From assembly GCA_023423405.1 (NCBI GenBank), contig JAFAFR010000043.1:496001-560000 (forward strand): a stretch of DNA of 64,000 nt, read 5' to 3'. Below the pieces are notes generated by a model. That model made no database searches. It was not told the origin of the DNA and worked only from the letters and a program-made list of their open reading frames with translations. Numbering within the stretch: position 1 is the stretch's first letter; each line of letters begins with the position of its first letter. Shown here piece after piece: positions 43,275 through 51,502 of this stretch. The translations under genes and the position numbers were made by a program. This stretch comes from Bacteroidota bacterium. GTDB lineage: Bacteria; Bacteroidota; Bacteroidia; Chitinophagales; Chitinophagaceae.

Positions 43275-43724
43275 ATGAACCATCACCTGCTATTGATCAT
43301 ACACCTTATTTGTGCCGCGGTTTGGGTGGGTGGACATATCTACCTTGCCCTGCGTATACTGCCCAGGTCCTTAAAGAACCGCGATGTTGCGTTGCTATTG
43401 CAATTTGAAAAAAGCTACGAGCCGGTAGGCATGCCGGCGCTGGCCCTGCTGGTGATAACCGGCCTGTGGATGAGTGCCCAGTTTGGCATCCGGTGGCAAA
43501 GCTGGTTCTCTTTCTCCTCTCCCCTTGAAAAGATTGTTTCGTTGAAAATAATCCTGCTGCTCTTTACGGTGCTGCTTGCCATCAGTGCGCAAAAGCGCGT
43601 CATCCCCCGGCTGAAGCAGGACCCATCAAAATTGTTCGAAATGGCACTGCACATTATTGCTGTAACACTGGCGGGCATAGCCATGCTGGTGCTGGGAAGT
43701 TTTGTTCGTTACGGTGGACTATAA
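43275..43724 (+). CDS. CopD-like four-helix membrane protein
   Basis: 149 residues with four transmembrane helices. HLICAAVWVGGHIYLALRILP and the following LQFEKSYEPVGMPALALLVITG resemble the copper-resistance CopD/YebZ family, in which conserved histidines may bind copper or haem. It is 19 bp after the truncated haemoglobin and is probably the last gene of the nos accessory transcript. A role in copper supply to NosZ is plausible but inferred. Confidence 0.75.
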   Translation: MNHHLLLIIHLICAAVWVGGHIYLALRILPRSLKNRDVALLLQFEKSYEPVGMPALALLVITGLWMSAQFGIRWQSWFSFSSPLEKIVSLKIILLLFTVLLAISAQKRVIPRLKQDPSKLFEMALHIIAVTLAGIAMLVLGSFVRYGGL

Positions 43725-43770
43725 CCGAAAACCCATACACGGGGCAGAAAACTCAGGGCGGCCGGGAAAA

Positions 43771-44997
43771 TCAGTTACGCACCGGATCTTTGCCGGCCTG
43801 TGAAGCGAAGAGGAAGACCGAACTACCCAGCAGGAGCAATGCCGCGCCCAAAAGCAGCTCGTTGATAAAGGGAACGGGCAGGTAGGAAAAAGCAGCAAAG
43901 CCCTGCAGACCCAGTAATCCTTCGTTCAGCACAACACCTGCCAGAAACGCCAAACTGGCGCCAACTGCCGCTTTTGTTGGTCTTAACCACCCCTGCATAA
44001 ACAGGTAACCGATGATGAAAAGGCTGTACACGCCCAATAGAACAAGGTGCAGGTAGGCAATTACAATAGGACGTATGCCAAATACCAACTGGCTGAGGGA
44101 AGGTATAACGGAAACCGCCTGTAGCAGGAACTTGATGGTGAGCGCCACGGCGGCAGCAATAAAAAAGAGGTGAGCCGGGCGCGAAAACGCGGCAGTTCCC
44201 TGCTGCCGGAATGCCGCCGCAACCTTTATCGCCATAACCAACCAGGCAAAAAGCTGCAGTAGGGTAGCTATTACCGTTAGTATGTATACCCAGGCAGGCA
44301 GCCGGGCCCAGAGAACGGAAAGGAAAAAAGTAGGAATCACCGTTGCGGCAAAAAACGGAAAATATCTTTTCAAAGAAGGAAAGGAAGCCGGCAATTGCGC
44401 CACTACCAGGGCCATGCTGCCAAAGAAAAACCATCCGCTGTACTGAAAGTGCAGGTAATAATACACCGATCCGAGATAAATATGGTGATCGATATTTTTG
44501 GTAGCCATCATATAAGCCAATGAAAACGGACCCGCAGCAGATACCAGGTTCAGCAGCAAAGCCATGATGGCCCAGGGTTTGGACGGATGGGTTGTGGGAA
44601 AATATTTGGTGCTCCTGATAAAGATGAGTGCATAAGCAAAAGCCACTACAATAGAAAGGGTGGAAAAGGAAATGGAAACCGCCCCGTATCCCTGCACCGT
44701 GAATGCCAGCAGCATACCGAAAGCAGAAACCAGGTTGATTACGACCAGGGTCCGCAGGCTTTTCTGTTTCGCTACCGGTATATGGGAAGCCGCCAACACC
44801 GCCAGGCCGCTGTACAGGAAATGACTGATCCAGCCGCTGAACGCAAAATGAGAATGGGCATGCAGCAGGTTTTTCTGCTCCAGGAAAGGAAAATTGAAAG
44901 CGATCTTATACCGCATGAGGGTTCCGTAAAGGGCTATCAGCACCAGGTTGGAAATGGCCAGGCGAAACCATGTTTTGGAAATTATGGGATTGGTCAA
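43771..44997 (-). CDS. 12-TM haem-copper-oxidase-subunit-I-like / NnrS-like protein without a CuB site
   Basis: 408 residues, about 12 transmembrane helices. TM2 contains LLHAHSHFAFSGW (H46, H48, H50), placed like the low-spin haem histidine of cbb3 oxidases (RPLHTN) and also reminiscent of NnrS (WHAHEM). TM6 has YYLHFQYSGWFFFG (H183). A segment placed like oxidase TM10 reads AYLHLVLLGVYSL with Y315 and H317 where oxidases have HxH. The paired CuB histidines of TM7 are absent (FLSVLWARLPAW). It is the third gene of an operon with ric and a Crp-type regulator, so a haem-binding role in NO metabolism is likely. Family membership is inferred by eye. Confidence 0.6.
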   Translation of the reverse strand: MTNPIISKTWFRLAISNLVLIALYGTLMRYKIAFNFPFLEQKNLLHAHSHFAFSGWISHFLYSGLAVLAASHIPVAKQKSLRTLVVINLVSAFGMLLAFTVQGYGAVSISFSTLSIVVAFAYALIFIRSTKYFPTTHPSKPWAIMALLLNLVSAAGPFSLAYMMATKNIDHHIYLGSVYYYLHFQYSGWFFFGSMALVVAQLPASFPSLKRYFPFFAATVIPTFFLSVLWARLPAWVYILTVIATLLQLFAWLVMAIKVAAAFRQQGTAAFSRPAHLFFIAAAVALTIKFLLQAVSVIPSLSQLVFGIRPIVIAYLHLVLLGVYSLFIIGYLFMQGWLRPTKAAVGASLAFLAGVVLNEGLLGLQGFAAFSYLPVPFINELLLGAALLLLGSSVFLFASQAGKDPVRN

Positions 44998-45000
44998 CTG

Positions 45001-45588
45001 CTAAAAATAAATTTTATGGTCTACGATGCTCAGTTTACCCTGTTTATTCATACGGATCAGCGTACGTATCACTGTTTCCACGCGCAGGCCGGTAAAATCG
45101 GCAATCTGCTGCCGGGTGAAAGGCACACAGTATTTCTGCACTTCCGCCTCTCCTTTCGTATTTCGCAGGAACTGGAAGATTTTTTCTTCGGGTGAATGGC
45201 AAACCCATACCCGCAGCGCATTTGCTTTCTGGTAGATGCGTTCGGCAAAAGTGTAAAGCAGACGGTTGGCTATTTCCGGGTAATCTTGCAGGATGCTTAA
45301 CCATTTCTCCTTACTGATCTTCACCAGCACGGCGGGCATGGTTGTTTGCGCAGTACCGGGATAAGCGCGACCAAGCAGCAGGGCCGGTTCGCCAAAACTC
45401 TGCCCCTCGTTGAAAAGGCCTTGCGTGAGTTCCCGCCCTGCTGCATTGGAAGAAAACATTTTCACCGCACCCTCCACTACCTGGTAATAAAAATGCGGCA
45501 TCGCTCCTTCGTGAAAAACAATTTCACCCTTGTCGTACTTCCTGGCTACGGCGCCATAGGTAATCAGGATATCGTAGTCAATCTGCAT
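45001..45588 (-). CDS. Crp/Fnr-family transcriptional regulator
   Basis: 195 residues. The N-terminal cyclic-nucleotide-binding-type barrel (GEIVFHEGAMPHFYYQVVEGAVKMF, FNEGQSFGEPALLLG) and long dimer helix are followed by a winged helix with FTRQQIADFTGLRVETVIRTL. The ET-x-x-R recognition helix is of the kind that reads TGA-type half-sites. There is no N-terminal cysteine cluster as in FNR, so the signal might be haem, NO or another ligand. It starts 4 bp from the ric stop and its own stop is 4 bp from the membrane protein gene, so the three are one operon. Confidence 0.93.
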   Translation of the reverse strand: MQIDYDILITYGAVARKYDKGEIVFHEGAMPHFYYQVVEGAVKMFSSNAAGRELTQGLFNEGQSFGEPALLLGRAYPGTAQTTMPAVLVKISKEKWLSILQDYPEIANRLLYTFAERIYQKANALRVWVCHSPEEKIFQFLRNTKGEAEVQKYCVPFTRQQIADFTGLRVETVIRTLIRMNKQGKLSIVDHKIYF

Positions 45589-45591
45589 AGC

Positions 45592-46311
45592 CTATGCACT
45601 GGCAAGCTGTTCTTCTAGCTTTATAGATTTTGGAAAAAGAATATTGTTTTCCAGGTGAATGTGCAGGTTCAGGTCTTCCTCAAACTCTTTGAGCAAGGAG
45701 AAAGTGACCCTGTACGTATTGCAGGCATCCTCTGGCGGTGTATAATTATTGGTCAACGCAGCAATTTTCCGGAACCGCTCCCCTTCCGTATCGTGCTCCT
45801 GCATCATATTGCGTATGGGATGCTGAACGGTACCGAAATGAGGCTTTGTTGCACTGCTTCCGGCAGTTTCCATCTTTCTAATATACGGAAAAAGTACAAT
45901 CTCTTCTTTTTTCATATGATCCGTTAATTCGTCTGCACATTCTGCAAAAAGCGCATATACTTCCTTCAGTTCCGGGTGATTATCGCCATGCACCCTGGCC
46001 ACTTTGTGCAGGAAGGGTACGATCTCCTGGATCTTGGCTGAAACATAGCGGTGGTGCTTTTTTTCGATATGATCGGCCAGCAGCAAAAGCGACCAGGAAT
46101 TGTAATCGGCAGTAGCCGCATTGTTTTGTTGTGTAACCTGCTCCAGGGCATCCAGCAAAGGTTCAGCCGTGATCTGTTTTTTTTCACAGGCATCGGCAAT
46201 GCTGCGGTTACCGTTACAGCAAAAATCGATCCCGTATTTTTTAAAGACCGATGCAGTCCGGTAGTCTTCTGCTACCAGTTCACCTACAATGGTTTGTTCT
46301 GTGATGTTCAT
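45592..46311 (-). CDS. ric: RIC-family di-iron repair protein (ScdA/YtfE/NorA type)
   Basis: 239 residues. The N-terminal ScdA domain has YRTASVFKKYGIDFCCNGNRS (cysteines 31-32), followed by a haemerythrin-like four-helix domain with the ligand pattern HIEKKHHRYV, VHGDNH, ELTDHMKKEEIVLFP and a later EHDTEGE. RIC proteins repair or protect iron-sulfur clusters under NO stress. It leads an operon with crp and the 12-TM protein. Its promoter carries copy 2 of the shared operator (46388-46409). Confidence 0.95.
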   Translation of the reverse strand: MNITEQTIVGELVAEDYRTASVFKKYGIDFCCNGNRSIADACEKKQITAEPLLDALEQVTQQNNAATADYNSWSLLLLADHIEKKHHRYVSAKIQEIVPFLHKVARVHGDNHPELKEVYALFAECADELTDHMKKEEIVLFPYIRKMETAGSSATKPHFGTVQHPIRNMMQEHDTEGERFRKIAALTNNYTPPEDACNTYRVTFSLLKEFEEDLNLHIHLENNILFPKSIKLEEQLASA

Positions 46312-46364
46312 GATTGTCTTTTTTTAGATTATTGTGTAAGAACAGAAAGGTGGGTTTGACGCTC

Positions 46365-46409
46365 CAAAATTAAAGAAAGCAAGCCTATAAAAGACATTTT
46401 TATCTTTTA
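46365..46409 (-). promoter_or_regulatory. ric promoter and 22-bp Rrf2-type operator (copy 2 of 3)
   Basis: Operator 46388-46409 in plus orientation: TAAAAGACAT, TT, TTATCTTTTA. On the minus strand a -7 element TAATTTTG lies at 46372 to 46365, 15 bp from the operator. The ric start codon is at 46311. The geometry matches the copies at 31633 and 51524. Confidence 0.75.
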
Positions 46410-46505
46410 TTATTACAGTGTCATGACATGTTTCTGATCAGCCATTGGGCTGATGAAAATCAGTGCATCATGGATTGTTTTTCGGAGAAACCAGGCCAGG
46501 TGATC

Positions 46506-47081
46506 TCATACCTTTAACGAACCGCGGAAGCCCCGGGCTGCATAATAAGAGATGGCGCCATTGTGATAGAGAAAGACCGTGTTATAGCGGCGGTCGCAAA
46601 AGAGGGCGCCACCGAGTTTCCTGATGTTGTCGGGTGTTTTTACCCAACTGGAAGTTTTTGTGTCGAATTTTCCCAGTTGCTGCAAGGCGCGGTATTCTTC
46701 TTCGGACAATAGCTCAATGTCCATGGCGGCGGCCATACCGGTTGCACTGTCGTCGGGCTTGTTTTCTTTGCGGGCCTCCAGCGCTTCGGGGTCGTAGCAA
46801 AAGCTCCTGCGGCCGGCAGGACTTTCGGCCGAGCAATCGCAGAAAATATATTCACCCGTTTTTTTATCGAATCCAATCACATCGGGTTCCCCACCGGTGG
46901 CTTCCATTTCCCGGAGTGACCAGAGTTTTCCGGAGGCCGCCTGTAGCTTCTCTGCGATTGCATCCCAATGGAGGCCTTTGTGGCGGGGCATATTTTTCTC
47001 AAAACGGGATTTTAATGTGTTGAGCAACTCACCCCTCTCCGAGGCGGAGAGCTTTTTTTCCGGCAGATTTTTTTTAGCCAT
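46506..47081 (-). CDS. DUF4256 family protein
   Basis: About 191 residues from MAKKNLPEKK at 47081; the open frame continues to 47177 but that would overlap the haemerythrin gene and has no family match. Recognisable family sequence: LLNTLKSRFEKNMPRHKGLHW, MEATGGEPDVIGFDK and FCDCSAESPAGRRSFCYD, ending in FLYHNGAISYYAARGFRG. It is soluble. The function is not known. It is 70 bp downstream of the haemerythrin gene and is the last same-strand gene after the oxidase operon; co-transcription is possible. Confidence 0.88.
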   Translation of the reverse strand: MAKKNLPEKKLSASERGELLNTLKSRFEKNMPRHKGLHWDAIAEKLQAASGKLWSLREMEATGGEPDVIGFDKKTGEYIFCDCSAESPAGRRSFCYDPEALEARKENKPDDSATGMAAAMDIELLSEEEYRALQQLGKFDTKTSSWVKTPDNIRKLGGALFCDRRYNTVFLYHNGAISYYAARGFRGSLKV

Positions 47082-47151
47082 GGCAGATGGATTGGTTTCC
47101 ACCTCAAAGATGCATGTTATTTTGTTCCATCCGCTTATTGCTGCCCCTATT

Positions 47152-47610
47152 TTATCTGTTCCAGAAGGCATCTTCATAATCGTCGGCAGGGCCTTCCGGA
47201 TGCAACTGTTTCAACTGCGCACCGACATCAGTCAACTGTTTTGCTGCGATGGTTTTTTCGAGATAAGGAAACAGTTCCCTTTCTTCATAGCGGATATGGT
47301 CATCCACCAGGATCGCCAGCACTCTAAACAATTCGGGGTCGGTGTCGTTGGCATTGATATCGCTGATCAGTTGCTCAATCCGGCGATGCTCCTGCTTCGC
47401 CTTTTCACAATAAGGGTCGCCGGTAATGAAAAGGATGTTTTCTTCTTCCTGGAAATGCTTTTGCAGGTGTTCATTCCAGTAATATTGAACATACTTTTTC
47501 ATGCGCCTGGGGCTTGCGTTCAAAGAAAGTCCCTGGCGTATTTTCCAGCAAAAAAGCAACCCGAAATGATGCTCGCGCGATAAAGGCAGTATGTTTTCAT
47601 TTCTTTTCAT
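47152..47610 (-). CDS. haemerythrin-domain protein
   Basis: 152 residues from MKRNENILPLSREHHF at 47610; a longer frame to 47679 overlaps the upstream gene. It has the four-helix haemerythrin pattern with candidate di-iron ligands H14/H15, H48, H52 and E56 (EHLQKHFQEEE), H75 and H105 to E109 (DDHIRYEERELFPYL). It may bind O2, NO or protect iron centres. It is the fifth gene of the cbb3-like operon, 16 bp after the tail-anchored protein. Confidence 0.88.
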   Translation of the reverse strand: MKRNENILPLSREHHFGLLFCWKIRQGLSLNASPRRMKKYVQYYWNEHLQKHFQEEENILFITGDPYCEKAKQEHRRIEQLISDINANDTDPELFRVLAILVDDHIRYEERELFPYLEKTIAAKQLTDVGAQLKQLHPEGPADDYEDAFWNR

Positions 47611-47626
47611 GATTGTATAGCCGTTG

Positions 47627-48034
47627 TTAGGATTCCAGTGAAAAATAGCGGACCAGGTAATACAATGCCCACCCGGCAAAGCCGATGATCAGGGTCCACA
47701 CCCACCAGGGAATGCTTTGGGGTGTTTCGCTGCCACTGATGAGGAAAGATTTTTGGTCGCCCTTGCCATAAGCGTTGATCATCAGGGGCAATACACCGTC
47801 TACCACAGCATGTTCCTGTATTCCCTCAATGGCAATGGCGGGTCCGTTCCTTACTTCGAAAGGTATTTTACGGATGCCTTCCTTACCCGTTGGGTCCTTG
47901 CTCACAATTTTCAGCACATGGTCGCCATCGGTAAGCTTCCGGGTATCCAGCTCAAAACTGACGGGCGATTTTACTTCGGCAATGGGCCTTGTGTCGTCGT
48001 CTATGAAAATAAATATGGTGCTTTTGTCGCTCAT
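47627..48034 (-). CDS. tail-anchored small membrane protein with an Ig-like periplasmic-type domain
   Basis: 135 residues. The first 100 residues form beta strands in an Ig/fibronectin-like style (PIAEVKSPVSFELDTRKLTDG, HVLKIVSKDPTGKEGIRKIPF) without a signal peptide. A single C-terminal transmembrane helix lies at about 110-128 (PWWVWTLIIGFAGWALYYLV). I do not recognise a named family. Position between two cytochrome-associated genes suggests a small accessory subunit of the cbb3-like complex, but this is inference. Confidence 0.7.
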   Translation of the reverse strand: MSDKSTIFIFIDDDTRPIAEVKSPVSFELDTRKLTDGDHVLKIVSKDPTGKEGIRKIPFEVRNGPAIAIEGIQEHAVVDGVLPLMINAYGKGDQKSFLISGSETPQSIPWWVWTLIIGFAGWALYYLVRYFSLES

Positions 48035-48035
48035 G

Positions 48036-48296
48036 TCAGTCGTTGTTTACAATGAACCTTTTGATGTGCAGCTCCGATCTTTCCCCCGGGTTTACCAGCC
48101 ATTTAACGGAGAAAAAAAGTGTGGCTATAACGATGACAACCGTCGAACAAACAATGAGGTAGTCCCATTTACTTTCTGGTCCGGCGCCATGGGTAATCCC
48201 TTTTAACAGTTTGGGCTGGTTGCGTTCGCATACCGGGCAGGCAAATGCCGCTAATTGACTTGCCAGCACAAACAGGGTTAAGCATATTTTTTTCAT
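48036..48296 (-). CDS. small signal-peptide membrane protein with CPVC motif
   Basis: 86 residues. A signal peptide (KKICLTLFVLASQLAAFA) is directly followed by CPVCERNQPKLLKGITHG, then a transmembrane helix at about 46-66 (LIVCSTVVIVIATLFFSVKWL) and a short tail. The CPVC pair just after the cleavage site could bind copper, zinc or haem or take part in thiol chemistry. It overlaps the cytochrome gene by 4 bp (ATGA). Probably an accessory subunit or assembly factor of the cbb3-like enzyme; no function is established. Confidence 0.75.
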   Translation of the reverse strand: MKKICLTLFVLASQLAAFACPVCERNQPKLLKGITHGAGPESKWDYLIVCSTVVIVIATLFFSVKWLVNPGERSELHIKRFIVNND

Positions 48297-49297
48297 GGTT
48301 GACCTGCTTTAAGTTTTACGAGATCCAGTATTTTCTTTATTTCTTCCGGTGTTACTTTTTTCCCCTCGTTGCCCCAACTGGTACGTTCATAATTGATGAT
48401 GGCTGCCACTTCGTGTTCCGTCCATCCCAGGTTGGCGCCTACGGGCGCCATTACGCCGAATTCCGCCCTGGCATCGTAGCCATTCATAATGATGTCTACA
48501 TAGGTTTCCAGGTTATCGCCTGTTACGATGGCGCTCCCTTTAAGTGGCGGAAATGCACCCGGCAATCCTTCTCCTCCGGCCTGGTGGCAACTCTGACAGT
48601 TGGCAGTGTACAGGGCTTTGCCATCGGGTTCTGTATTCTCTTTACCGGGTGCTGTTTTTTCCTGCCTCGCATAGAGGAAAGCTGGCGCCTCTGCGCCATC
48701 GGGCAGTTTGGTTTGTTTGAGCGACTGGAGATAAGCAATCAGGTACAGGGCATCTTTTGTAGCCACTAGTTTTCCTTCTTCTCCATTGAGATAGGCCGCC
48801 GGCACGTTCACTACCACCTCTTTTTCCGATGGCTCTTTTTTGATGGTGAACAGCCAGGGATAGGCGGGCATCACGGATTCCTTTACAACGATGCGTGGAT
48901 TGTACAGGTGTACCAGGTTCCAGTCTTTTCCCGGTTGGCGGGTACCTATGTCCGTTAGATCAGGACCGGTACGCTCCGTTCCCATCAGGGTGGCGGTGTT
49001 GCGCCAGATATCTGTACGGCCAATGGCTGCATAGTCGGCAGCCAGGCTGGGCCGCGACCCCCAGCCCTTGTCCATGTCGAGGTTCCTGACCTGCTGGGTG
49101 TGGCAGGCCACACACCCATTGGCGATAAAGATGGCTTTGCCCTTTACCGCCTCGGGACTCAGCGCCTTGGCTCCCGGCAGTGGGCGGTTGTTCTCCTGGT
49201 TGCGGATAGCAGGCACAATAGCAACCAGTATTGTGAGCCCCACGAAAAAGATGGTTGCCGTGCCGAACAATTGTTTATGATTATCGAATAATTCCAT
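48293..49297 (-). CDS. membrane-anchored dihaem cytochrome c, CcoO-like domain fused to a CcoP-like cytochrome
   Basis: 334 residues. An N-terminal helix (about 11-30) anchors the protein. The first haem site GCVACHTQQVRNLD (C62, C65, H66) and SRPSLAADYA with GTERTGPDLTDIG resemble the CcoO subunit of cbb3 oxidases. The second haem site NCQSCHQAGGEGLPGAFPPL (C234, C237, H238) is a typical small cytochrome c domain as in CcoP or cupredoxin donors. It probably relays electrons to the catalytic subunit encoded 18 bp upstream. The combination replaces separate ccoO and ccoP genes, which are absent here. Confidence 0.88.
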   Translation of the reverse strand: MELFDNHKQLFGTATIFFVGLTILVAIVPAIRNQENNRPLPGAKALSPEAVKGKAIFIANGCVACHTQQVRNLDMDKGWGSRPSLAADYAAIGRTDIWRNTATLMGTERTGPDLTDIGTRQPGKDWNLVHLYNPRIVVKESVMPAYPWLFTIKKEPSEKEVVVNVPAAYLNGEEGKLVATKDALYLIAYLQSLKQTKLPDGAEAPAFLYARQEKTAPGKENTEPDGKALYTANCQSCHQAGGEGLPGAFPPLKGSAIVTGDNLETYVDIIMNGYDARAEFGVMAPVGANLGWTEHEVAAIINYERTSWGNEGKKVTPEEIKKILDLVKLKAGQP

Positions 49298-49315
49298 GTC
49301 AGAAAATGCAAAATG

Positions 49316-51472
49316 TTATGCAATGGGTTGAACGGGTGTCACGGTATCTTCCAGTTTCCGGATGGCGGTTTCACGCACATCCACCACTTCTTTTGTAGCC
49401 ATCATCCTGTACATATTGTAGGCGAAAAAGAGATGGGAAAGCCACATGAGGCTACCGCCGATGGCCCGCCAGAGCCAGTAGGGCGCCATCAGCACCACGC
49501 TTTCTGTAAACGGTTTACCGTCCATCCACAACAGTCCCTTTAAGGTGCTTCCGTACATCAGGGGAATGGTGTAGAACAGCAGCCCGATGAGCGCCAGCCA
49601 GAAATGCGCACCGATGGTGATCTGCGGGGCCTCCCTGCGCGTGAGCCGTGGAACAACGGCATAGATGCCCGCCCACACGAAAAAACAGATAATACCATAC
49701 ATGGTCAGGTGCGAATGCGCCACAGTAAAATCGGTGAAATGCCAGATCAGGTTGGTGCTGCGGAAAGCTTCGGCGGTTCCCTGCATGGAACCTGTAAAAT
49801 AAAAGATGATGCCTACCAGGAAAAAAGGAAGTGTATAGCTGTCCTTTATCTTATACCAGGCGCCTTTGAAAGTCAGGATGAAATTGGTGGTGCCTGCAAT
49901 AACCGGGATGGCCATGCCGGCGCTCCCAACAATCGCCACCGTTTGCAGCCACCAGGGAATGGAACTGAATACGAAGTGGTGCGTGCCAATCAGGGTATAA
50001 AACAGTATCTGTGTCCAGAAAGCCAGGATGCCGAGGCTGTAGGAATAAATAGGTTTGTTGAGTTGCTGGGGCAGGAAATAATACACGATGCCCAGTGTAA
50101 ACAGCATGAACCACATGCCCACACCCTGGTGCATGTAGTAACCCTGTATAATGGTTTCGCCGAGGCCATGCTGCCAGTATGGAATATATGCCACCAGTAC
50201 AATCACAATGGCAAAAATGATGGCGGAAACTATATACCAGTTGGAGATATAGATTTCGTGCGTGGTGCGCCGGGCGATCGTTCGCAGAAAATTAACCAGG
50301 GTAATAACGACGCCGGCCGCAAACAGCGCCATCACCGGCCAGATGTATTCGCGGTATTCTCCCCCACCGTTGTTGATGCCTGCCATGAGGAAGAGGCTGC
50401 CCAGCACAACCGACAGGTTGATGAGCCACAACGCATACCAGCCCCAGCGAATGCTGGCCAGCCGGGTGTTGCTCACGCGGGGCACTATATAATAACCCAG
50501 CCCCAGCATGGCCAGCGAGGCCCAGCCCCAGAACACAGAATTGGTATGTACCGGGCGCAGGCGGCCAAAACTGAGCCAGCTCAGGTGATCGGCATCCGGG
50601 GCCACAAACTTAATGCCCACGTATTCGCCAACGGTAGTGCCGAACAATAACCAAAAAGTGGCGCATCCCAGGTACCAAAGCACCAGGCGCGACAGGGCCG
50701 GATCGATGTTCGGGCGGGGCAGGGCTTTCTTTTTAATGGCTACAATGGGCAAACCCGGCTCCAGGTTGAGCTGGAGCAAGCCCCTTGCATCCTGCGCCGG
50801 TTCATTACCGGAAAGTTCGTTGTGCGCAAGATGGTAGTCCAGCGCTTCTTTTCTCCGCTGTAATACTGTGTTCAATTCCTCTTCAGGCATTTCGGCCAGG
50901 TATTCCGCCAGTTTTTTGGCCTCAGCCAACTTTGCCTGGTTGTTTTGCCGGTCAACCGCATTGTTTATTTTAACGATGAGGAGAACAAGACCTGCCAGTA
51001 TGGGGATCGCAACGAGGATGATGGTAATGATAATGCCTCCTTCTCCCAGCAGGGAGCCGCTTTGGGTTGCGGGCGGCGCCTGGGCCAGTGCCTCATTCAT
51101 TTGCAGCAGCCAGAAAAAAAACACCAGTAAAACCCATTCCTTGCGATCTGTTTTTTTCCGGTTCCTGTATTGCAGTAATGTTTCAATTTGCCGGCTGTCG
51201 AGCTGGTGCACCTGTTCTTTCAGCCTGTTTTCATTGTCAGCATCCTTTTGCCTGTTGTAATTTTCCCGCAGCCTCCTCACTCTCTCCTTAAGCACCAATA
51301 CTGCCACCAGCATCACGAGGAGGATAGCCAGCAGAATTCCCAGCCAGGCTCCTTTGGAATCAAAAGAAAAACCGGAAGGTTTCATGTCCTGCGCAGATGC
51401 GGCATACGCACGCCACAGGAAAAGTCCGGCCAACAGGAAGGATTTTATAAACAGAGGGGATCGTAGTTTCAT
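49316..51472 (-). CDS. C-family (cbb3/CcoN-like) haem-copper catalytic subunit with duplicated N-terminal extension
   Basis: About 718 residues from MKLRSPLFIK at 51472; a frame open to 51625 would start upstream of the promoter. Residues about 250-700 match CcoN: low-spin ligand in GRLRPVHTN (H309), CuB ligands in YMHQGVG (H448) and IGTHHF (H498, H499), the cross-link-type tyrosine (Y492), and VAHSH (H586, H588). The cbb3 glutamate of the FEGPMM motif is replaced by Q564 (MQGTAE). Residues 1-215 are two similar units: a hydrophobic segment ending in SAQ or LAQ, a helix, and a charged tail. It could reduce O2 or NO; the context favours NO metabolism. Confidence 0.82.
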   Translation of the reverse strand: MKLRSPLFIKSFLLAGLFLWRAYAASAQDMKPSGFSFDSKGAWLGILLAILLVMLVAVLVLKERVRRLRENYNRQKDADNENRLKEQVHQLDSRQIETLLQYRNRKKTDRKEWVLLVFFFWLLQMNEALAQAPPATQSGSLLGEGGIIITIILVAIPILAGLVLLIVKINNAVDRQNNQAKLAEAKKLAEYLAEMPEEELNTVLQRRKEALDYHLAHNELSGNEPAQDARGLLQLNLEPGLPIVAIKKKALPRPNIDPALSRLVLWYLGCATFWLLFGTTVGEYVGIKFVAPDADHLSWLSFGRLRPVHTNSVFWGWASLAMLGLGYYIVPRVSNTRLASIRWGWYALWLINLSVVLGSLFLMAGINNGGGEYREYIWPVMALFAAGVVITLVNFLRTIARRTTHEIYISNWYIVSAIIFAIVIVLVAYIPYWQHGLGETIIQGYYMHQGVGMWFMLFTLGIVYYFLPQQLNKPIYSYSLGILAFWTQILFYTLIGTHHFVFSSIPWWLQTVAIVGSAGMAIPVIAGTTNFILTFKGAWYKIKDSYTLPFFLVGIIFYFTGSMQGTAEAFRSTNLIWHFTDFTVAHSHLTMYGIICFFVWAGIYAVVPRLTRREAPQITIGAHFWLALIGLLFYTIPLMYGSTLKGLLWMDGKPFTESVVLMAPYWLWRAIGGSLMWLSHLFFAYNMYRMMATKEVVDVRETAIRKLEDTVTPVQPIA

Positions 51473-51502
51473 AACCAGGTAAATTCCTTTTTGTTTGCAC
51501 CG

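Noticed and set aside
36952..43724. A complete denitrification pathway
   Set aside because: No nitrate or nitrite reductase and no classical cNOR or qNOR gene is present in the window; only N2O reduction and NO-linked genes can be supported.
46419..46428. Palindrome TGTCATGACA upstream of the ric operator
   Set aside because: Ten bases only and with the half-sites in a different orientation from the TATGAC-N4-GTCATA site before nosZ; not enough to call a Crp site.
46437..46454. Hairpin ATCAGCC-N4-GGCTGAT downstream of the DUF4256 gene
   Set aside because: No T tract follows on either strand, so I did not call it a terminator.
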